Shown one piece after another: positions 1 through 32,600 of a DNA stretch of 64,000 bases. The notes under the pieces are model-generated. The model was not told where the DNA came from. It was given only the letters and a program-made list of their open reading frames with translations, and did no database searches. Source of the DNA: Yamagishiella unicocca. Its lineage: Eukaryota; Chlorophyta; Chlorophyceae; Chlamydomonadales; Volvocaceae. The first letter of the stretch is position 1; each line of letters starts with the position of its first letter. The stretch spans positions 806,001 to 870,000 of the forward strand of contig BDSL01000022.1 in NCBI GenBank assembly GCA_003116995.1, written 5' to 3'. Position numbers and translations under genes: made by a program.

Positions 1-237
1 CGTGGAGGCGAGACCCTCCACTGGATGCAGCGCCTAATGAACGTCAGCATCCACATCGCGCGCCGACCCGCGCCGCCTGCGGGCGAGGGGCCTGCACCGC
101 CGCCTGACACCATGCGCCGCGTCACGATCTCTGGCGCTCGTAACGCGGTCAACATTGCGCACGCGTTCGTCCTGCAGCGCCTAAGCGGCGGGTCCAGCTC
201 CAGGGGCGGTGGCAGCGAAGGCGCGCCGCGCCACTAG
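1..237 (+). CDS. C-terminal exon of a KH-domain RNA-binding protein (partial)
   Basis: The frame is open from base 1 and stops at TAG 235-237, giving 78 residues with no start inside the window. The segment RRVTISGARNAVNIAHAFVL (about residues 39-58) has the pattern of the last beta strand and C-terminal helix of a KH domain, where a hydrophobic strand and Gly are followed by an Ala-rich helix that closes the fold. KH domains bind short single-stranded RNA or DNA, so this is probably the end of a regulatory or splicing-type RNA-binding protein. The tail after the helix is Gly/Ser-rich (SGGSSSRGGGSEGAPRH). No AG acceptor is needed inside the window; the exon simply begins upstream. The family call rests on one partial domain, so the exact protein cannot be named. 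Confidence 0.6.
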   Translation, partial: RGGETLHWMQRLMNVSIHIARRPAPPAGEGPAPPPDTMRRVTISGARNAVNIAHAFVLQRLSGGSSSRGGGSEGAPRH

Positions 238-1877
238 CCTTTGCGAGCCTGCCGCGCCTCCGCCTGCGCCCGACTGTATGCCCGCACTTCGGTTCGGTCG
301 GTTGCTGCTGTCATTTGCAGCGAGAGGCCCTGCAGTGGTCCGGGTTGCTGCTGTCCGGGTTGCGCCGCGGTGCCGCCAGCAGGCGCCTAATGGTTGCTTC
401 TCACTTGGCTCGCGCCGGAAGCGGGCGCGTGTGGGGCTGGCTGTGCCTCCGGTCTCAAGCGTCTCTTACCTCGGTACTGCCGCTGCGCTCGTTCCGGGCA
501 CAGTGAAGTGCGCGGGGGGCCTGTCCATTCAACCGTATGCAAGGAGCACTGATAGAGGTGGGTCCTGGAAAACGCAAATAACTGACGCGAGCCAACTAAA
601 CGAGGCCCACTTGTGTGGCTTGGGCTCGCTGGGTCTCTATCGTAGTTTGTTTGCTGAGTGCTTTGGACATGCCACTGCCACCCCCTCGGTTTTTGGTGTT
701 ATGTAGCGCGCAGACGCGGGGCTTAGGCGTTGTCCCATGACTCCGGCCGCTTGCCTTAGTAGGAGTTCGCTTGCTTTTTGGCATGAATGGGTCAAGGATG
801 TTGTCCTGGGCGGTTGCGGTGTTGTGCGGAACGGCCTGGCATGGGACATTTTTCAGTAACCTATTGACCTTGCACAATCATTGGGGGGGAGGCTGCCACA
901 CACAGTGTTATAGACGTCAGCATTTGCACTTTGGTCTTTAAACATGCCGGTGAGCTGCGCCTTGTCACAAGTGTATGCTGGGAGCCGCGCGCGGCAGGCG
1001 TTGGGGTTTGCGAGCGTCAACGCACGTTGAGCGGAGTGGGATGTTGGTGTTGCGTTTGTCGTTGCTCCTTCGGTTGTGGCGCGGCGGCCGCTTGCCTGCT
1101 GCGCGAGTAGCCACGAAGAGGCGCCCAGAGGCGGCGGTGGGCGTTCCTATGAGTAAAGCCGCAGGTGCCAGTTGCTCAGTTACCGTGATGAGACCCTTAT
1201 CGGCAGTGGAGGCCGCTTTGTGAATCGGGCGGAGACTTTATTATTGTCATTATTATCACATCATGATACTGAATGCGGGAGTGTCCAGCATACTATAATT
1301 CGACTCATTCCATTATTTCGTCTCGTGTTCCACACCTCTATATTGGTATGACGGTGCCCTGGTGCGGCCGGCCCAGCTGCAAAGCGGCCAACCGTCATTC
1401 CATGTCTGCGCGTTGTGCCGTGTGCTCGTGTTTTGTGATGTATGAGTGCCACCTTGAGCGTTGTACATCTTTATATGTGTTCCCATATGTATCGATTTGC
1501 TACATAGAAGTCACTTCGACCAGCTTGCGAACTGAGCTGATGCTGCTGCTTTTGGCAGCGGTGCCACCCGGTGTCCCTCGCATGATTTTATTGCTATGCG
1601 GATTGGTATAGACCAGCTGTGCGTAGTGCCAGGGCTGTCGCTAACGGCCCCTGCGGGGGGTAGATGCCGTTTTGCGTAAGCAAGGATGTGGTGAGATGGA
1701 AACTGGAACACGAGTTGGGGGATTGCCACAAATCACTTTAGGCGGACTTTCTTTGTCCACGTTGTGTGCCGGTAGTGGAAGTGGCCGGAAGGGCAGGGTT
1801 GCCCGCACAGTATATCTCCTCATTTAGAGCGTCTGCCCCGACGCAGTCACATATGTCACGTCCATGGATCATTTGCT

Positions 1878-1882
1878 GTAAC
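1878..1882 (+). terminator. Candidate TGTAA polyadenylation signal for the KH gene
   Basis: TGTAA is the usual poly(A) signal of volvocine algae in place of AATAAA. This is the first one downstream of the KH stop codon. The long distance (about 1640 nt) makes the assignment uncertain. Confidence 0.35.
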
Positions 1883-2117
1883 GGTCACCACTATCACATT
1901 TGCAGCCAATCGGCTTGCATGTTACGCCTGGGCTCAGTACAGGCGTTCTCACTGGTACGGCACCGCCACGTACACTGGTACGGAACCGTTCACGGTTCAC
2001 CTGACAGAGCGAGGTGGTAGTACTACTCGTACGAAACCAACTGTTCAGCAGGCAGAGCGAGGTGGCGGTGGTACAACGGTGCAGCTAGGGGCGCAGTGAC
2101 CACTTGACACCGATAGA

Positions 2118-2184
2118 ATGCGTGAAGCGACCTGTGTGCTTCGAGCGCTAGTATGCGTGAAGCGACCTGTGTGCTTCGAGCGCT
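2118..2184 (+). repeat. 35-bp tandem duplication (two copies)
   Basis: Two head-to-tail copies start at 2118 and 2153; both contain GCGTGAAGCGACCTGTGTGC and then TTCGAGCGCTA. Each copy holds a GAAGC...GCTTC inverted pair that could form a small hairpin. It lies upstream of the beta-galactosidase, in what may be its promoter region. Confidence 0.85.
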
Positions 2185-2686
2185 ATCTCTTCCATCCCTC
2201 TGTTACCCTCATGTGATGATCCCTTACACTACCGGTACATGGATGCGGTGATGGGGGGGGGGGGTGAGCGGCAGGAGTCGGCTTCCCCGCTGACTCATGC
2301 TGGTTTCTCGAACAGTCATTCATGCACACTTCAGTGCAACTTGTTCCGCTGCCGATAGGTCGACATACATTGGGCGGAGGGCTTGTACAGGAGGGTGCGC
2401 CAGGCTGTGCGAGGCCTCGTTATCCAGTTTCGGAGCGAAGTGAAGCTACGAAACCAACACCTGTATCCTTCGAGCGCACCTTTCCTCCTTCCTTACAATT
2501 TTGAGCAAGCATGTGAAACGAGGCTGCAAATTAGGCTGCAACGCATAGCTGATCGCCAGGTGTCTGGTCTTTGTCCGAAGCACTCGATTTGCGTCGCGGA
2601 AACGGAAGGTGCGCTACGATATTATTTTATTGGGTGCGTCCAAACGCAACTCCACCGTCACTTCAAACGTTGACTTCGTCCCGCAG

Positions 2687-23224
<20,538 letters not shown>

Positions 23225-23406
23225 ACTGGACGCCACCGGGCCGCCTCCTGAAGTCCTGATGGCCACAGGGGCCTGCACACAGCCCCCGTTTGGCGCTGGG
23301 AGAACGCCTCGGGGCGAAGTTTGATGAAGTATGTACGGCACAGCGCATCGCGCTATGTGCTTTCTAGAGCGAGGGAGTTGGCGCCCCGAGGTGCTGCACG
23401 GGCAGT

Positions 23407-23411
23407 TGTAA
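23407..23411 (+). terminator. TGTAA polyadenylation signal of the beta-galactosidase gene
   Basis: TGTAA lies 183 nt past the TAG stop, a normal 3' UTR length for a volvocine gene. It supports 22322-23224 being the terminal exon. Confidence 0.75.
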
Positions 23412-24500
23412 CGGCCAGCAAGGAGTTCGGTTGCCGATCTCAACGGAAACAAGATACCGTAGGCGCGGATAGTTTGGGAAATAAGTACAGCTTGCGTGCT
23501 CTTCTGCCTTCCTGCGTCGAACCTTGCTCCTACTCCGCTATTCTTATCGGAATCGGCCGGGGTATGGCATTAGCTGGGTCGTCGTCGCCTCGTCGCCGCC
23601 CGTGGTGTGGTTGAATGTGGTGTCTCCGGCATGACTGTGTTCGCCTGCACTGTACTGACATGGCCCTGGTGGGCGTACCCTGGTGGTTGCATGTAGCCCT
23701 AATGACCAACACACTAGTCCCTGTTATCAGTTGCGATTGGTTGAGCCCAGCCACCAGGGGGTTGTGTGTGGAACCGGAGAAGTGTTTAGGTCTGAACACG
23801 CGAAGCAGGGTGTGTATTAAAAGGAAAAACCGCCGAAGCAGGGTGTGTATAAAATGAAAAAAACGCGGAACCTTCAGAACGCAGGAGCGAACAGTGGAGA
23901 TGCCTCGGGTGGAGGCTTCGGAGTGTCCAGCGGCGGAAGCGGCGGTGAACAGCTGCAATGACGTGTAAGTAAGGACGCAGTCAAGGTACAAGTCGTCTGG
24001 GTATAGTGCAGATTAGGATGCCGGCACGGTAGGTGTGCATTGCGCACGCCAGGAGCGACAGTGCTTGTCCATGCAATACGAACACTGTTACCGGCCGTAC
24101 CCTTTTACTTCCGCCTTTCGCTTCAGCTGAGTTGTCAAGCGACAAAGCTGGTTACATAGGATTACACCGCGCGTGATATGTAACATCGTCTCCGACAGCT
24201 TGAAGCGGCATGCCTGGACGGCGTCGACCAACCGGGGGACTGAGGGCGGAGATTGCACTGGGATTCGCGCAGTTCCGAGCTGCGGGTGACCGAGAAGCGT
24301 GAGGGTTTAAGCTCATGAAAGCGCAATGCTGAGTAAACGAGATCAGGTGCTTGCGTCCGCCGAGAATGGCCGGGATCCGTTGTCAGGCTTTTAATACGAT
24401 CTTACGATGTTACATCCGTACCTTCAGGCGGCACGCGTCCGTTCAAGGCAGGGGGGCAATGGACACAAGCGAAAGATAAAATCAACAGGGGTCAATCTCA

Positions 24501-25204
24501 TCACTTCCTCCTACCTTTACGCCGATGTCGCGTAAAGGTAGTTCGACGCTTGTCCCAGACTCGACTCAAGTACAGGGCTACCGCGAATGGTGGAGCCCCT
24601 AACATAATAGACCGCTTATAAACGTTCCTAAAGCACAGATAATGCTCAAATTCCAGCCGGATTTCGGCGTAATTGTCACATTCCAGAAAAAAATGCAATT
24701 CGTCTTCGACAGTGCTGCTTGCAGTACAGCACCTACAGTGTCGCTCAGACCTGGCTCGACCCTGGGGTCGGTTGACCTCAAGGTCCCAGCATCCGAGTCT
24801 AAACCTCATAAGGGCCTGGTGCAATCCGCGAGGCATAACCTCATTAGCATGTTGGAGCCACATAACCGGCTCCCCACCCTCATGGGCTAGTCCCATCCGT
24901 TGGGGGAGCCTTGACCCCACTCGCTTCATTATAACACCTCGGGCCACCCGGCATCTAGCCATCGGCAAAGCTACTAAGCAGCTGCCCAATAGGCAGCTTG
25001 AGTGCGGAATAATGAACAACAGTATCCGGTGTCTACGCCATTAGGGCCTTCGAGGCCCAAAGAGGTTAAAAACTGTGTTATCCGAGCCGCCCAGCAGTCG
25101 GCGGATACTCCCGTGATAGCAAGCTTAGTATTGGCACAGAAAGCCAGACGACGGAGCGTGGTGTTGTCACGAACCGTACGGTTCCAAAACCGCAAGTAAG
25201 ACAA
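24501..25204 (-). pseudogene. Decayed non-LTR retrotransposon (LINE) fragment, post-RT C-terminal region
   Basis: On the minus strand the translation of 24501-25019 contains RFRLGCWDLEVNRPQGRARS, then CRCC, about 10 residues on VEDELHFFLECDNY and IRLEF. This is the Cys-His zinc-binding signature (CxxC ... EDExHFxxxC) that closes ORF2 of many LINEs. The segment further upstream on that strand (25204 to about 25000) is in a different frame and has the preceding LINE-like pattern (TLRRLAFCANTKLAITG, then a W and ITQFLTSLGL). At least one frameshift therefore separates the halves. No reverse-transcriptase YxDD box lies in this stretch, so the copy is 5'-truncated and dead. Composition is AT-richer than the host exons. 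The family within LINEs cannot be told from this piece. Confidence 0.7.
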
Positions 25205-25450
25205 GTTTAAACCGGTGATGCTGGAGGGGTCGTCGGGACAATTTACGGTAAAAGAGAAATCATGGTGGGGTTCCGTGCACCCACAATCGTCTTCAGAAAT
25301 GACCGCTGCTCCTCCACCATAGGGTCAAGCTAAACAAATACGACCTGCTTTTGAGCCCAGCACAGTGCAAACACAGCCATCGACTTTTCATCTGATGGCC
25401 GTTCGCAGTTTTGCTGTCTCTCTGGTTACCTGTGGTTTGTCTGGTGTTGT

Positions 25451-25482
25451 ACGGTATGCACATGGATGCATGTGCATACCGT
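25451..25482. repeat. Perfect inverted repeat, 14-bp arms, 4-base loop
   Basis: ACGGTATGCACATG at 25451-25464, loop GATG, and its exact complement at 25469-25482. Transcribed from either strand it would give a strong hairpin. It lies about 1.15 kb upstream of the kinase start, and no ORF crosses it convincingly. Confidence 0.93.
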
Positions 25483-26632
25483 CCGTAGAAAACAAGGATG
25501 CTTAAGAGATGCCCACGCAGATAGGAACTGACAGGAAATCCTGCCCCTTCCTGCCTTTCAATGGGCACAGTCCTGGCAATCCTGGCCGCAGCTTCTTAGT
25601 TCCGGCGCACTGCGAAGTATATCCGGGTAGTGGGTGGTTTTCCCGTGTATGCTGGCTGCAGAAACACGGCTGCAGAGTTCCGTTCACACCGCATGGTGAG
25701 CTGGGACGCAGCAACGAGCATGCTGTAACTCCGTACAGGAGGTTCACTAAACGCAAACCCAAGCAAGTGAGGGAGTTTCCTTTGTAGACAGCAGGTTGCA
25801 TTTCGATCATGTCTAGCACGTAACCATCTTTTCAGAATGGCTGTTGTCCCCCGAACGGGTTTCTTCGCCCGCCGCCCTGCGGAAACCCAGTGTCTATACC
25901 ACTCGAATTTAGAGGCTAAGCTGTTTCTTGCAGAGTCATTAAATAATATCGGGTCCCTTCACTACGACAAAGCGAAGAGGCCGTGATATACGGAGCTGCG
26001 ACCCTGGCTCAGTGCTCCCTCACAGCTGCAGAGGTATGTTGTTTTCGATCTGTTACCTTTTCTCCAATGTCTCACCTGACGCCTGCCTCAGCTCACTAAT
26101 TGTGCCAGTGCCGGCCCGACACGTCCTACCCATAGCCGATTCCAGTCCCAAAGAATCCCTCTACCAACCTAAATTGTATCAAGACACTGCGTAGGAATAA
26201 GGGTGTGAACATGTGATGTTTACTGAACCCTCTGAAAAAGTCGTACGATGCTGTATCGATAGGCAAGACGTACACAAGCAAATTACGCGCAACACAATAC
26301 CAATGATGAGTCTGTCGAATGCTCCACCTCATTAGGCAGACAGGGTCAGCACATAATGGATCCCGTATAAAGTTATCAACCTGCAACCTCCCTTTTCCAG
26401 TGACCCAGCCTCTCAGAGAATAATATAGAGGACAAATAGACTGACAAGAGCAACACGCACGCAGGTTGCCCTGCGGTTGAGTTAGGCTTGAGTACTGCGG
26501 ACTCGACGAGGTTTGCCTTGCAGAGGGTTCGCCAGCTCACGTGAAGGCGTGATCTTCTACACTTGGATACAGGGAGCATTGCACTCAAGCATGTGCACGG
26601 GGTAAAACCTGCTGCCAGCAGCGCAGCGCAGT

Positions 26633-29600
26633 ATGTTCTGCTGCTTTTCTGGGGGAGCGCCGGCTGCAGCACGCCAGGCGGTTCAGGAACCGGAATCTAC
26701 ACATGAAGAGGAAAAGCCAGGGCCACCCGTCCAACAGCCAGTTCAGCCGGACGCCTCGCCAGCAGGACAGCAGTCGGTGCAAGATGCGGCGAATCAGCAT
26801 GCCTCCTTCAGCCGTGGCAGCATTCCAGCGCAGTTATCCCAGGTGAGACCATTGCGCATGGCCGTTGCCACTGAAAAGCTAAGGTTCGCTGGCGGCCACC
26901 TTGAGCGGGCAGCTTCTAAAAGGCCTTTCCATACTCACGGCCGGACACGCAAACTCAACATGCTTTGCAGTTGCTTGCTGGAGTGCCAGCAGCGGGTGCG
27001 CGGAGTAACGACTTGTGGGCGAACTTGCAAAAGAGTGCTGACAGCCTGGTTGGCGCCCTGGCAATCACCGCATCTAGGTTAGTGCTACCTATTCTGGATT
27101 TTAGCTTCGTATGGAGCTGAGGAGGGTGGGCACAGGCTTATGGAACTGCTTAAAATTGACGCGAATGCTGCGGTTGCCTTTCCTCCCGACGGGATAGGGT
27201 ATCTAGGAGTAAGAGACGGTCGATTGTGGTCGCGTTGACGCTCCGCATGGGGCCACCTGGCTCTGCTTGCGAAGCTTTCAACGGTTCCTATTCATCGGCT
27301 TAGTGTTCTGCACATGTCCTCAGGGCCTGTCAGCCAGACGGGAAGGACAACGCTGTGATGGATAATATTTCTCTACGGCTAGCCTTACGTATTGATATTT
27401 ACCGACGAACTTGGCCTGAGAAGTAGGAAGCTCGAACCGTAATGAGCGCTCGTGGGCAGGGGCCATCTTGACCGCCAAGTGGGTCGTCAGGATGCGATTG
27501 TGGCAGAATCGGTGGCTTCACCTGGGAGTCTTCCCGGGTGCCCTCATACCCCCTCTCCCTCGTCAACTACTGCGCCTCGCAGCTTCTACATATTCACTTC
27601 ATCGCGGCGGTTTTGCAAGATCGTGCCGAACAGTGCGTCACCTCAGTGTTCCGCACTGCGGAAAAGTGGGTGGGAGCTGTGTCACGCAGCGGAGACGCCC
27701 AGCGCAGCTCAAGTAGCGAGCAGTCGTACACCCACTTATTTCCAGGTGCGGCTGAGTTATGACGCGGCCAACCTGCTGCAAAGTGACACCTCGGCATCTG
27801 CTATGATCTGGGTCATTGTCCTGGCTAACTTCACAGCTGCACAGCTTCACCGTTGTGTAGCGTCATAACTTTGCCATTAAGGTGCAGGCACATGCATACA
27901 CCGCGTATGGTCAGGAAGATCGTGCTGTTCGGCTTTCTTGTTTATGCCCGTCCAGGTTGCTGAACTCAAATGGGGCTGCAGTCCATTACCTGACCCAATC
28001 TGACAACTGGGTCCTCGCACCCACTCGCTTTTATCCCACCTGTTGCCACTGTTAGGTACCCCGCGCTTCCCCAGCGTCGCACTCTCGGGCCGTGCCGGCG
28101 GATTTCCAGGTTCTGCACCACCAGGCCGGCTGCCAGGCTTTCTTGGTGCTGCCACTGTACCAGGTATGAAACAGCGTGAAGTCGTGGGATAGCAGTTCAG
28201 CCAACATGGGAGGCGCTCTGAATTGGGTCATGTGCATGCCGGCGATGCGGTTTGACGGGATTGAGTTACACCGGCGATCCGCTACCGCATGGAAGGCTGT
28301 GGTGCCCGTATTTCGTTCCGCTTTCGCGGCGTTGGTGCAAATCGTTGACGCGCGAACCCGCTTGCCTGCACATGGGATGGCAGAGACGTGGGATGTAAGA
28401 CCATGGTGCCCACGTCAATAGATAGGAGTATGTGCGATCGTCGGTCGCGGCGTGTCGGAAGTGATGTTTGCGCCCGTACGCCGACTCTTCACCTTTCCTT
28501 CAAACGCCGCGACCTGGAAGGCAGTTGCCGACCACCACATCGGTGCGACCACCAACCCACGCGGCTCCGGTGCCAGCACCCTCGGGCAGCAACTGCACGG
28601 CGTCAGTACAGCGCAACTGCGCTGCACTGGGGCCCCATCGTTGAACACCGGTCCAGCCTGCCTGTCCTCGCTGCACTTTCCTCCGCAGCTGTGGCCTATC
28701 ACCAGCACAGCTGCGAAACCAAAACCATACCCACAGCTGTCCCCCTACAACTCCTTCTCGCCAGGGTCACACGGTTGTTGGAGCGCTGCTGCTGGCGCAC
28801 ACGGAGCCCATCCCAACGCTAGCGGAGCACCGCTGGCTGGCGGCGTACCTGCCGCTGCTCTCGCTGTACCTGACTGAGACCGCGGCGCTCAAGCTGGTCA
28901 ACTTCACTGAGAAAATCCAGACCGCCGTTGGCCTTAACCAGCTGTCTTGGATCATCTCGTCAGAGCTGGATAGCTGGTTTGACTGGTGCCACCCTGACGA
29001 CACGGAGGCCCGGCTGGTGCTGCTGGCACCGGGTGAGTGCTGCGGGGGAGGGGCCGTGGTGCACTGGGTAAGCCAAGACAAGCACAAGCCGTCGCACAAG
29101 CCTTAGCACAAATGCCATCAGGGTACTGGTGTTAACGCCGCACGGTCATTGACGTATTCGGGTGGCCCGAGGTCCCTCGCGTTTTTAGGTGGGACACAGC
29201 CTATCGCCAGGAAGCCGTCTAGTATGTTGGAGGGTGAGGGGGGTAGAGGTCATTGCCACTGCGCCTGAGCTGTCGTACTGGCTGGCAAGCCTGTATGCGT
29301 CTCTCCGTTCTCACACAGGTGAATTAGTGTCCTCTGCCACGGAAGGGTAAATACTCGCCCCCACAGGCCCAGCAGTGCTTGCGCTGGGCCGCTAGGGGCG
29401 GTGGGCCGATGTGGGACAAGGTGTCAGGCATGCGGGCCCGATAAGGCTCTTCTGTGCTAAAGTATCTGTCAGCTGCATCGGTCGTGGAGCAGCGGTCGTT
29501 ATTGCGATGTCGCGGAGAACGCGGGCCAATCAAGACCCAGCACAAAGCCCCGTCTCCACACGGGTTGCGCCGTGTCGTTCGTTGTCCGTGCCCATGGATC

Positions 29601-32600
29601 GTGCGTCTGTCGGAGCCGGCGTTTGTAATGCTGGTTCGGCTGGCATTTTACGCGCACGTTTTGTAGCGCCATAGCCGGATTCTCGCGCAGCTTGCGAGGT
29701 GTCCAGCTTATGATGCAGTCGCGTAGTGTATATCCCCTAGCCGTGCACTGCCACCCGCTTGTCTTGGATCTTTGCCTCGTCTACGTTGCAGCGATGCCTA
29801 AGCCTCCTGCCCACCCCACTCACCTCGTCTCCCAGATCAATCCGCCGCCATGGTGCTGTCGCGCTCCGTGGGCGCCCTGCGCGCCTTCGACCCCGTCAAC
29901 TCGATCGACGTGCTGGTGTCGGGAGGCATGCGCAGCGGCTCAGCCTATAACATCCGCCGTTCGTCCACCAATACGGATGCTGACGTGTCGTTGGGGGTGC
30001 GCCGGGACCCCTCCTTTGCCTCTCGCGGCATGGCGGGCACCAACACAGGCGGCATGATGGCTTCGACTATTACGGGCGGCAAACAGGTACGTGCGGTGGG
30101 ATGGGGTGGCGGGCGGTAGGTACTCGGCGATGGGGGTCCTGAAAGGCGGCTGTGCGGTGGTCCAGAAAGGGCGCGAATGCAGTACGCGGATGGGAGAGTG
30201 CGATCCGAGGGAGGGCACAGTTACAGATGTGCAGGACGTTCGCCACCTCAGGCGGAGGATTCGATGGCGTGTGATGGGCGGTGCTGGCGTTTGGACTGGT
30301 CAGGGAGTTGCGCTCACTTGCAATCGTGCTTTCCTACATGCCTGGCCGAGCTGGCATGAGATGCTGCAATCTGCCATCCTCTCTTATCCGTCGATTCGTG
30401 AGTCGCCCGTTGTCGCTCTCCCCTGCATGCTTTTCACCGCTGTCTGCAGCCCCTCGAGGAGGGCCTACTGGGAACCCACATGTCCCTGTCCAACACCCTG
30501 ACACGGCGCTGCCTGGCGGAGGGCTCCAAGCTGCTGTTTGTTGCGGACGTGATGGCGGCGCTGAAGAAGTACGGCGAGCCGTGGAAGGACGTTTTCATGG
30601 AGCAGGCGCGGGTTACAAACCCCACTTGGTGCGAAGGGGCCCGATACAGGCCGAGGGGCGGGACGGTTGTGGTTACAGGGTATGCGAGGGCTCTCACCAC
30701 AGACTTGCGCTCTGCCATACCAACTGTATATGTGCGCGGCGGCGGTGGGCGCAGGGGAAGATTGGGAGTACACGGTTAGATGGAAGGGTGCTCACGGGAA
30801 GGGTCATTGGCAATGTCATAGGGGCGGAGGGGCGCGACTTCGTGTCAGCCGCAGCATTGGGCGGCGCCAGCTCTTGGGGTCGGGTCGCACTTTGGTGCCA
30901 TGCATCAACCCAGGTGCTCAGTCACGATGCGGGCTCCCGACTGTTGACCGTGTCACCTCCTTGCGTGTCCGTGTGGGGGAAGAACGCGAGACGCGGGGAT
31001 CGCGGTGCGCGTCGTCCGCCTCCGCGGCGTGGACGCGTCCGCGTGCACCAGGGTGCCGCCCAGCAGTGCACGCGGACGCGTCCACACCGCGTCGGCGTGC
31101 ACCACTGGTGGCGGCACCCTGGCGCCGAACAGCAGCATTTGTCGTGTGGCTATCTAGGGGGCATGCCGTGCGGTGGCGCCGTTATTGAGCGCGGCGCCAT
31201 GCCCCGACGCACTGGACTTTCGGCAGCGGTCCATAGCTGTCTCGCCACTGGCAGTCTGGTCCGCATGGTGCCCCATCCTCACGCGATTCCCGACAGCGGC
31301 AGTCGTCAGGCCCTCCCGGGCTGGCACATCAGGCGCGTGTGGCCCTGTCAGCCCTGTCTCGCCCTTCCTGCATCTCAACGGTTTCTCGTGCCGCCGGTCG
31401 TTGCAGGGTCGTTGCCGCGCCCATTGCTCACGGCGGACGACACCTGGGGGCCATTCTGTGGCTGTCCAGCTCGCGCCTCAACCCCAACATGCTCGCGCAG
31501 ACCGCCAAGGCGTCTGTGCCGCTGCTGCTGCACACAGTCGCAAGACAGGTAGGGAACTGTTGGTGTTCCATAGTGGCGGGTTGTGAGGAAAGCCCATGGC
31601 GGGTGGGATGGACGGGCAGGTGGCTGGGTGGGGAAGTGGCGGTGCATGGGGAAGTAGTGATGGGGGCAGTGGCCGCAGAGGACTGTGCGGCTGCGAGTTT
31701 AGGTGGATTCGAGGGAAACCCGTGGATGTCCGAAAAAATCGTTTAAAACAGAAGCGGCGAAAGAGGCGGAGGCAGGAAAGGGGAGGACGGATATACGGGG
31801 ACGCGGGCTGGTACGGCGGCGTACGGCGTTGTACGGCGGAGGCCTGTATGACGGAGGGAGGAAGTGAGAAAATATGGGGCGTGAAGATGCGGGACAGGGA
31901 GGCAAGGCTAGCAGGCGAGGAGACGGGATACCGGGGGGGGAGAAGCAGTGCGCGGTCCGGGCTGGTCGGATCCCCACAGCACTGCCACAGCGAGGACGGC
32001 GCCGAGTTTAGGTGGAGGGGTTTGAGGAGTGAAGCCCGTCCCTTGGGGGCAAGCACTAGCTGAGCGGGAAGGCATCGTGGTCGACGTTGAAGGTCATGGG
32101 ATGGTCTTGGGGGAATTAAGACGGCATGGTTATCGAGGTACTGTACGAGCAGCCCTGGGGTAACCGCGCCATAGAGACGACGGACCCTGGTCAGGTGCTC
32201 GTGCTTTTCAGTGACCCCAGGGCTGCTCCTAAGCGATACGACTACGAGATCTCAATCACCATGCTGACACCTTCGCCTTCATGGTGCTACGCCTCATCCT
32301 TCCAAGCTGCCAGGCGGGGTTCATCCGCCCAGTTACGGCGTCCTCGACACGCACGTACTCACCAACCCGCCCCACCCTTCCCGCCGCACAGATGGTGCAC
32401 TTGATCCAACAGGCCAGCAGCGCTGCTGGTGCCGTGGACGACCCCACCGTCTTCTGGTCGCAGCTGCTGGCCATGCCACACTTGAACATGCTGTCCGGGG
32501 CCACCGCCACCGGCTTTGCGAACGGCGGCACGGGTGGCGGCTACACCGGCACCGGCCTCGACACGGCCGACATGGCCTCCTCGCTGGGTGGCTCGGTCAT

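Larger units (their letters stand above)
238..2686. other. Intergenic/UTR stretch between the KH gene and the beta-galactosidase gene
   Basis: No convincing coding sequence. Base composition is less GC-rich than in the exons. The first clear TGTAA polyadenylation-type signal after the KH stop is at 1878-1882, which would imply a 3' UTR of about 1.6 kb. The part from about 1940 to 2190 has short degenerate repeats, with several GGTAC and AGAGCGAGGTGG pieces and the 35-bp tandem duplication listed separately. A G homopolymer run lies near 2255-2266. The 5' UTR and promoter of the beta-galactosidase should lie in the last few hundred bases; I see no secure TATA box. Confidence 0.5.
23412..26632. 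other. Intergenic region with a LINE relic and a hairpin
   Basis: No intact gene. It contains the decayed LINE C-terminal domain (about 24501-25204, minus strand) and a perfect 14-bp inverted repeat (25451-25482), both listed separately. Near 23800-23860 an imperfect duplication of CGAAGCAGGGTGTGTATTAA occurs. The 5' UTR and promoter of the kinase gene must be in the last few hundred bases; no core promoter motif is certain. Confidence 0.5.

Noticed and set aside
27452..27868. Frame with SFYIFTSSRRFCKIV as the kinase exon 3 reading
   Set aside because: The alternative frame entered from the acceptor at 27506 fits the phase of exon 2 and gives a more protein-like segment (YPLSLVNYCASQLLHIHFIA) that leads in phase into the GAF-like exon 4.
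30281..31552. 423-codon plus-strand frame across kinase exons 7-8
   Set aside because: It runs through introns and the hairpin in a frame different from the GAF-like exons and lacks any motif.
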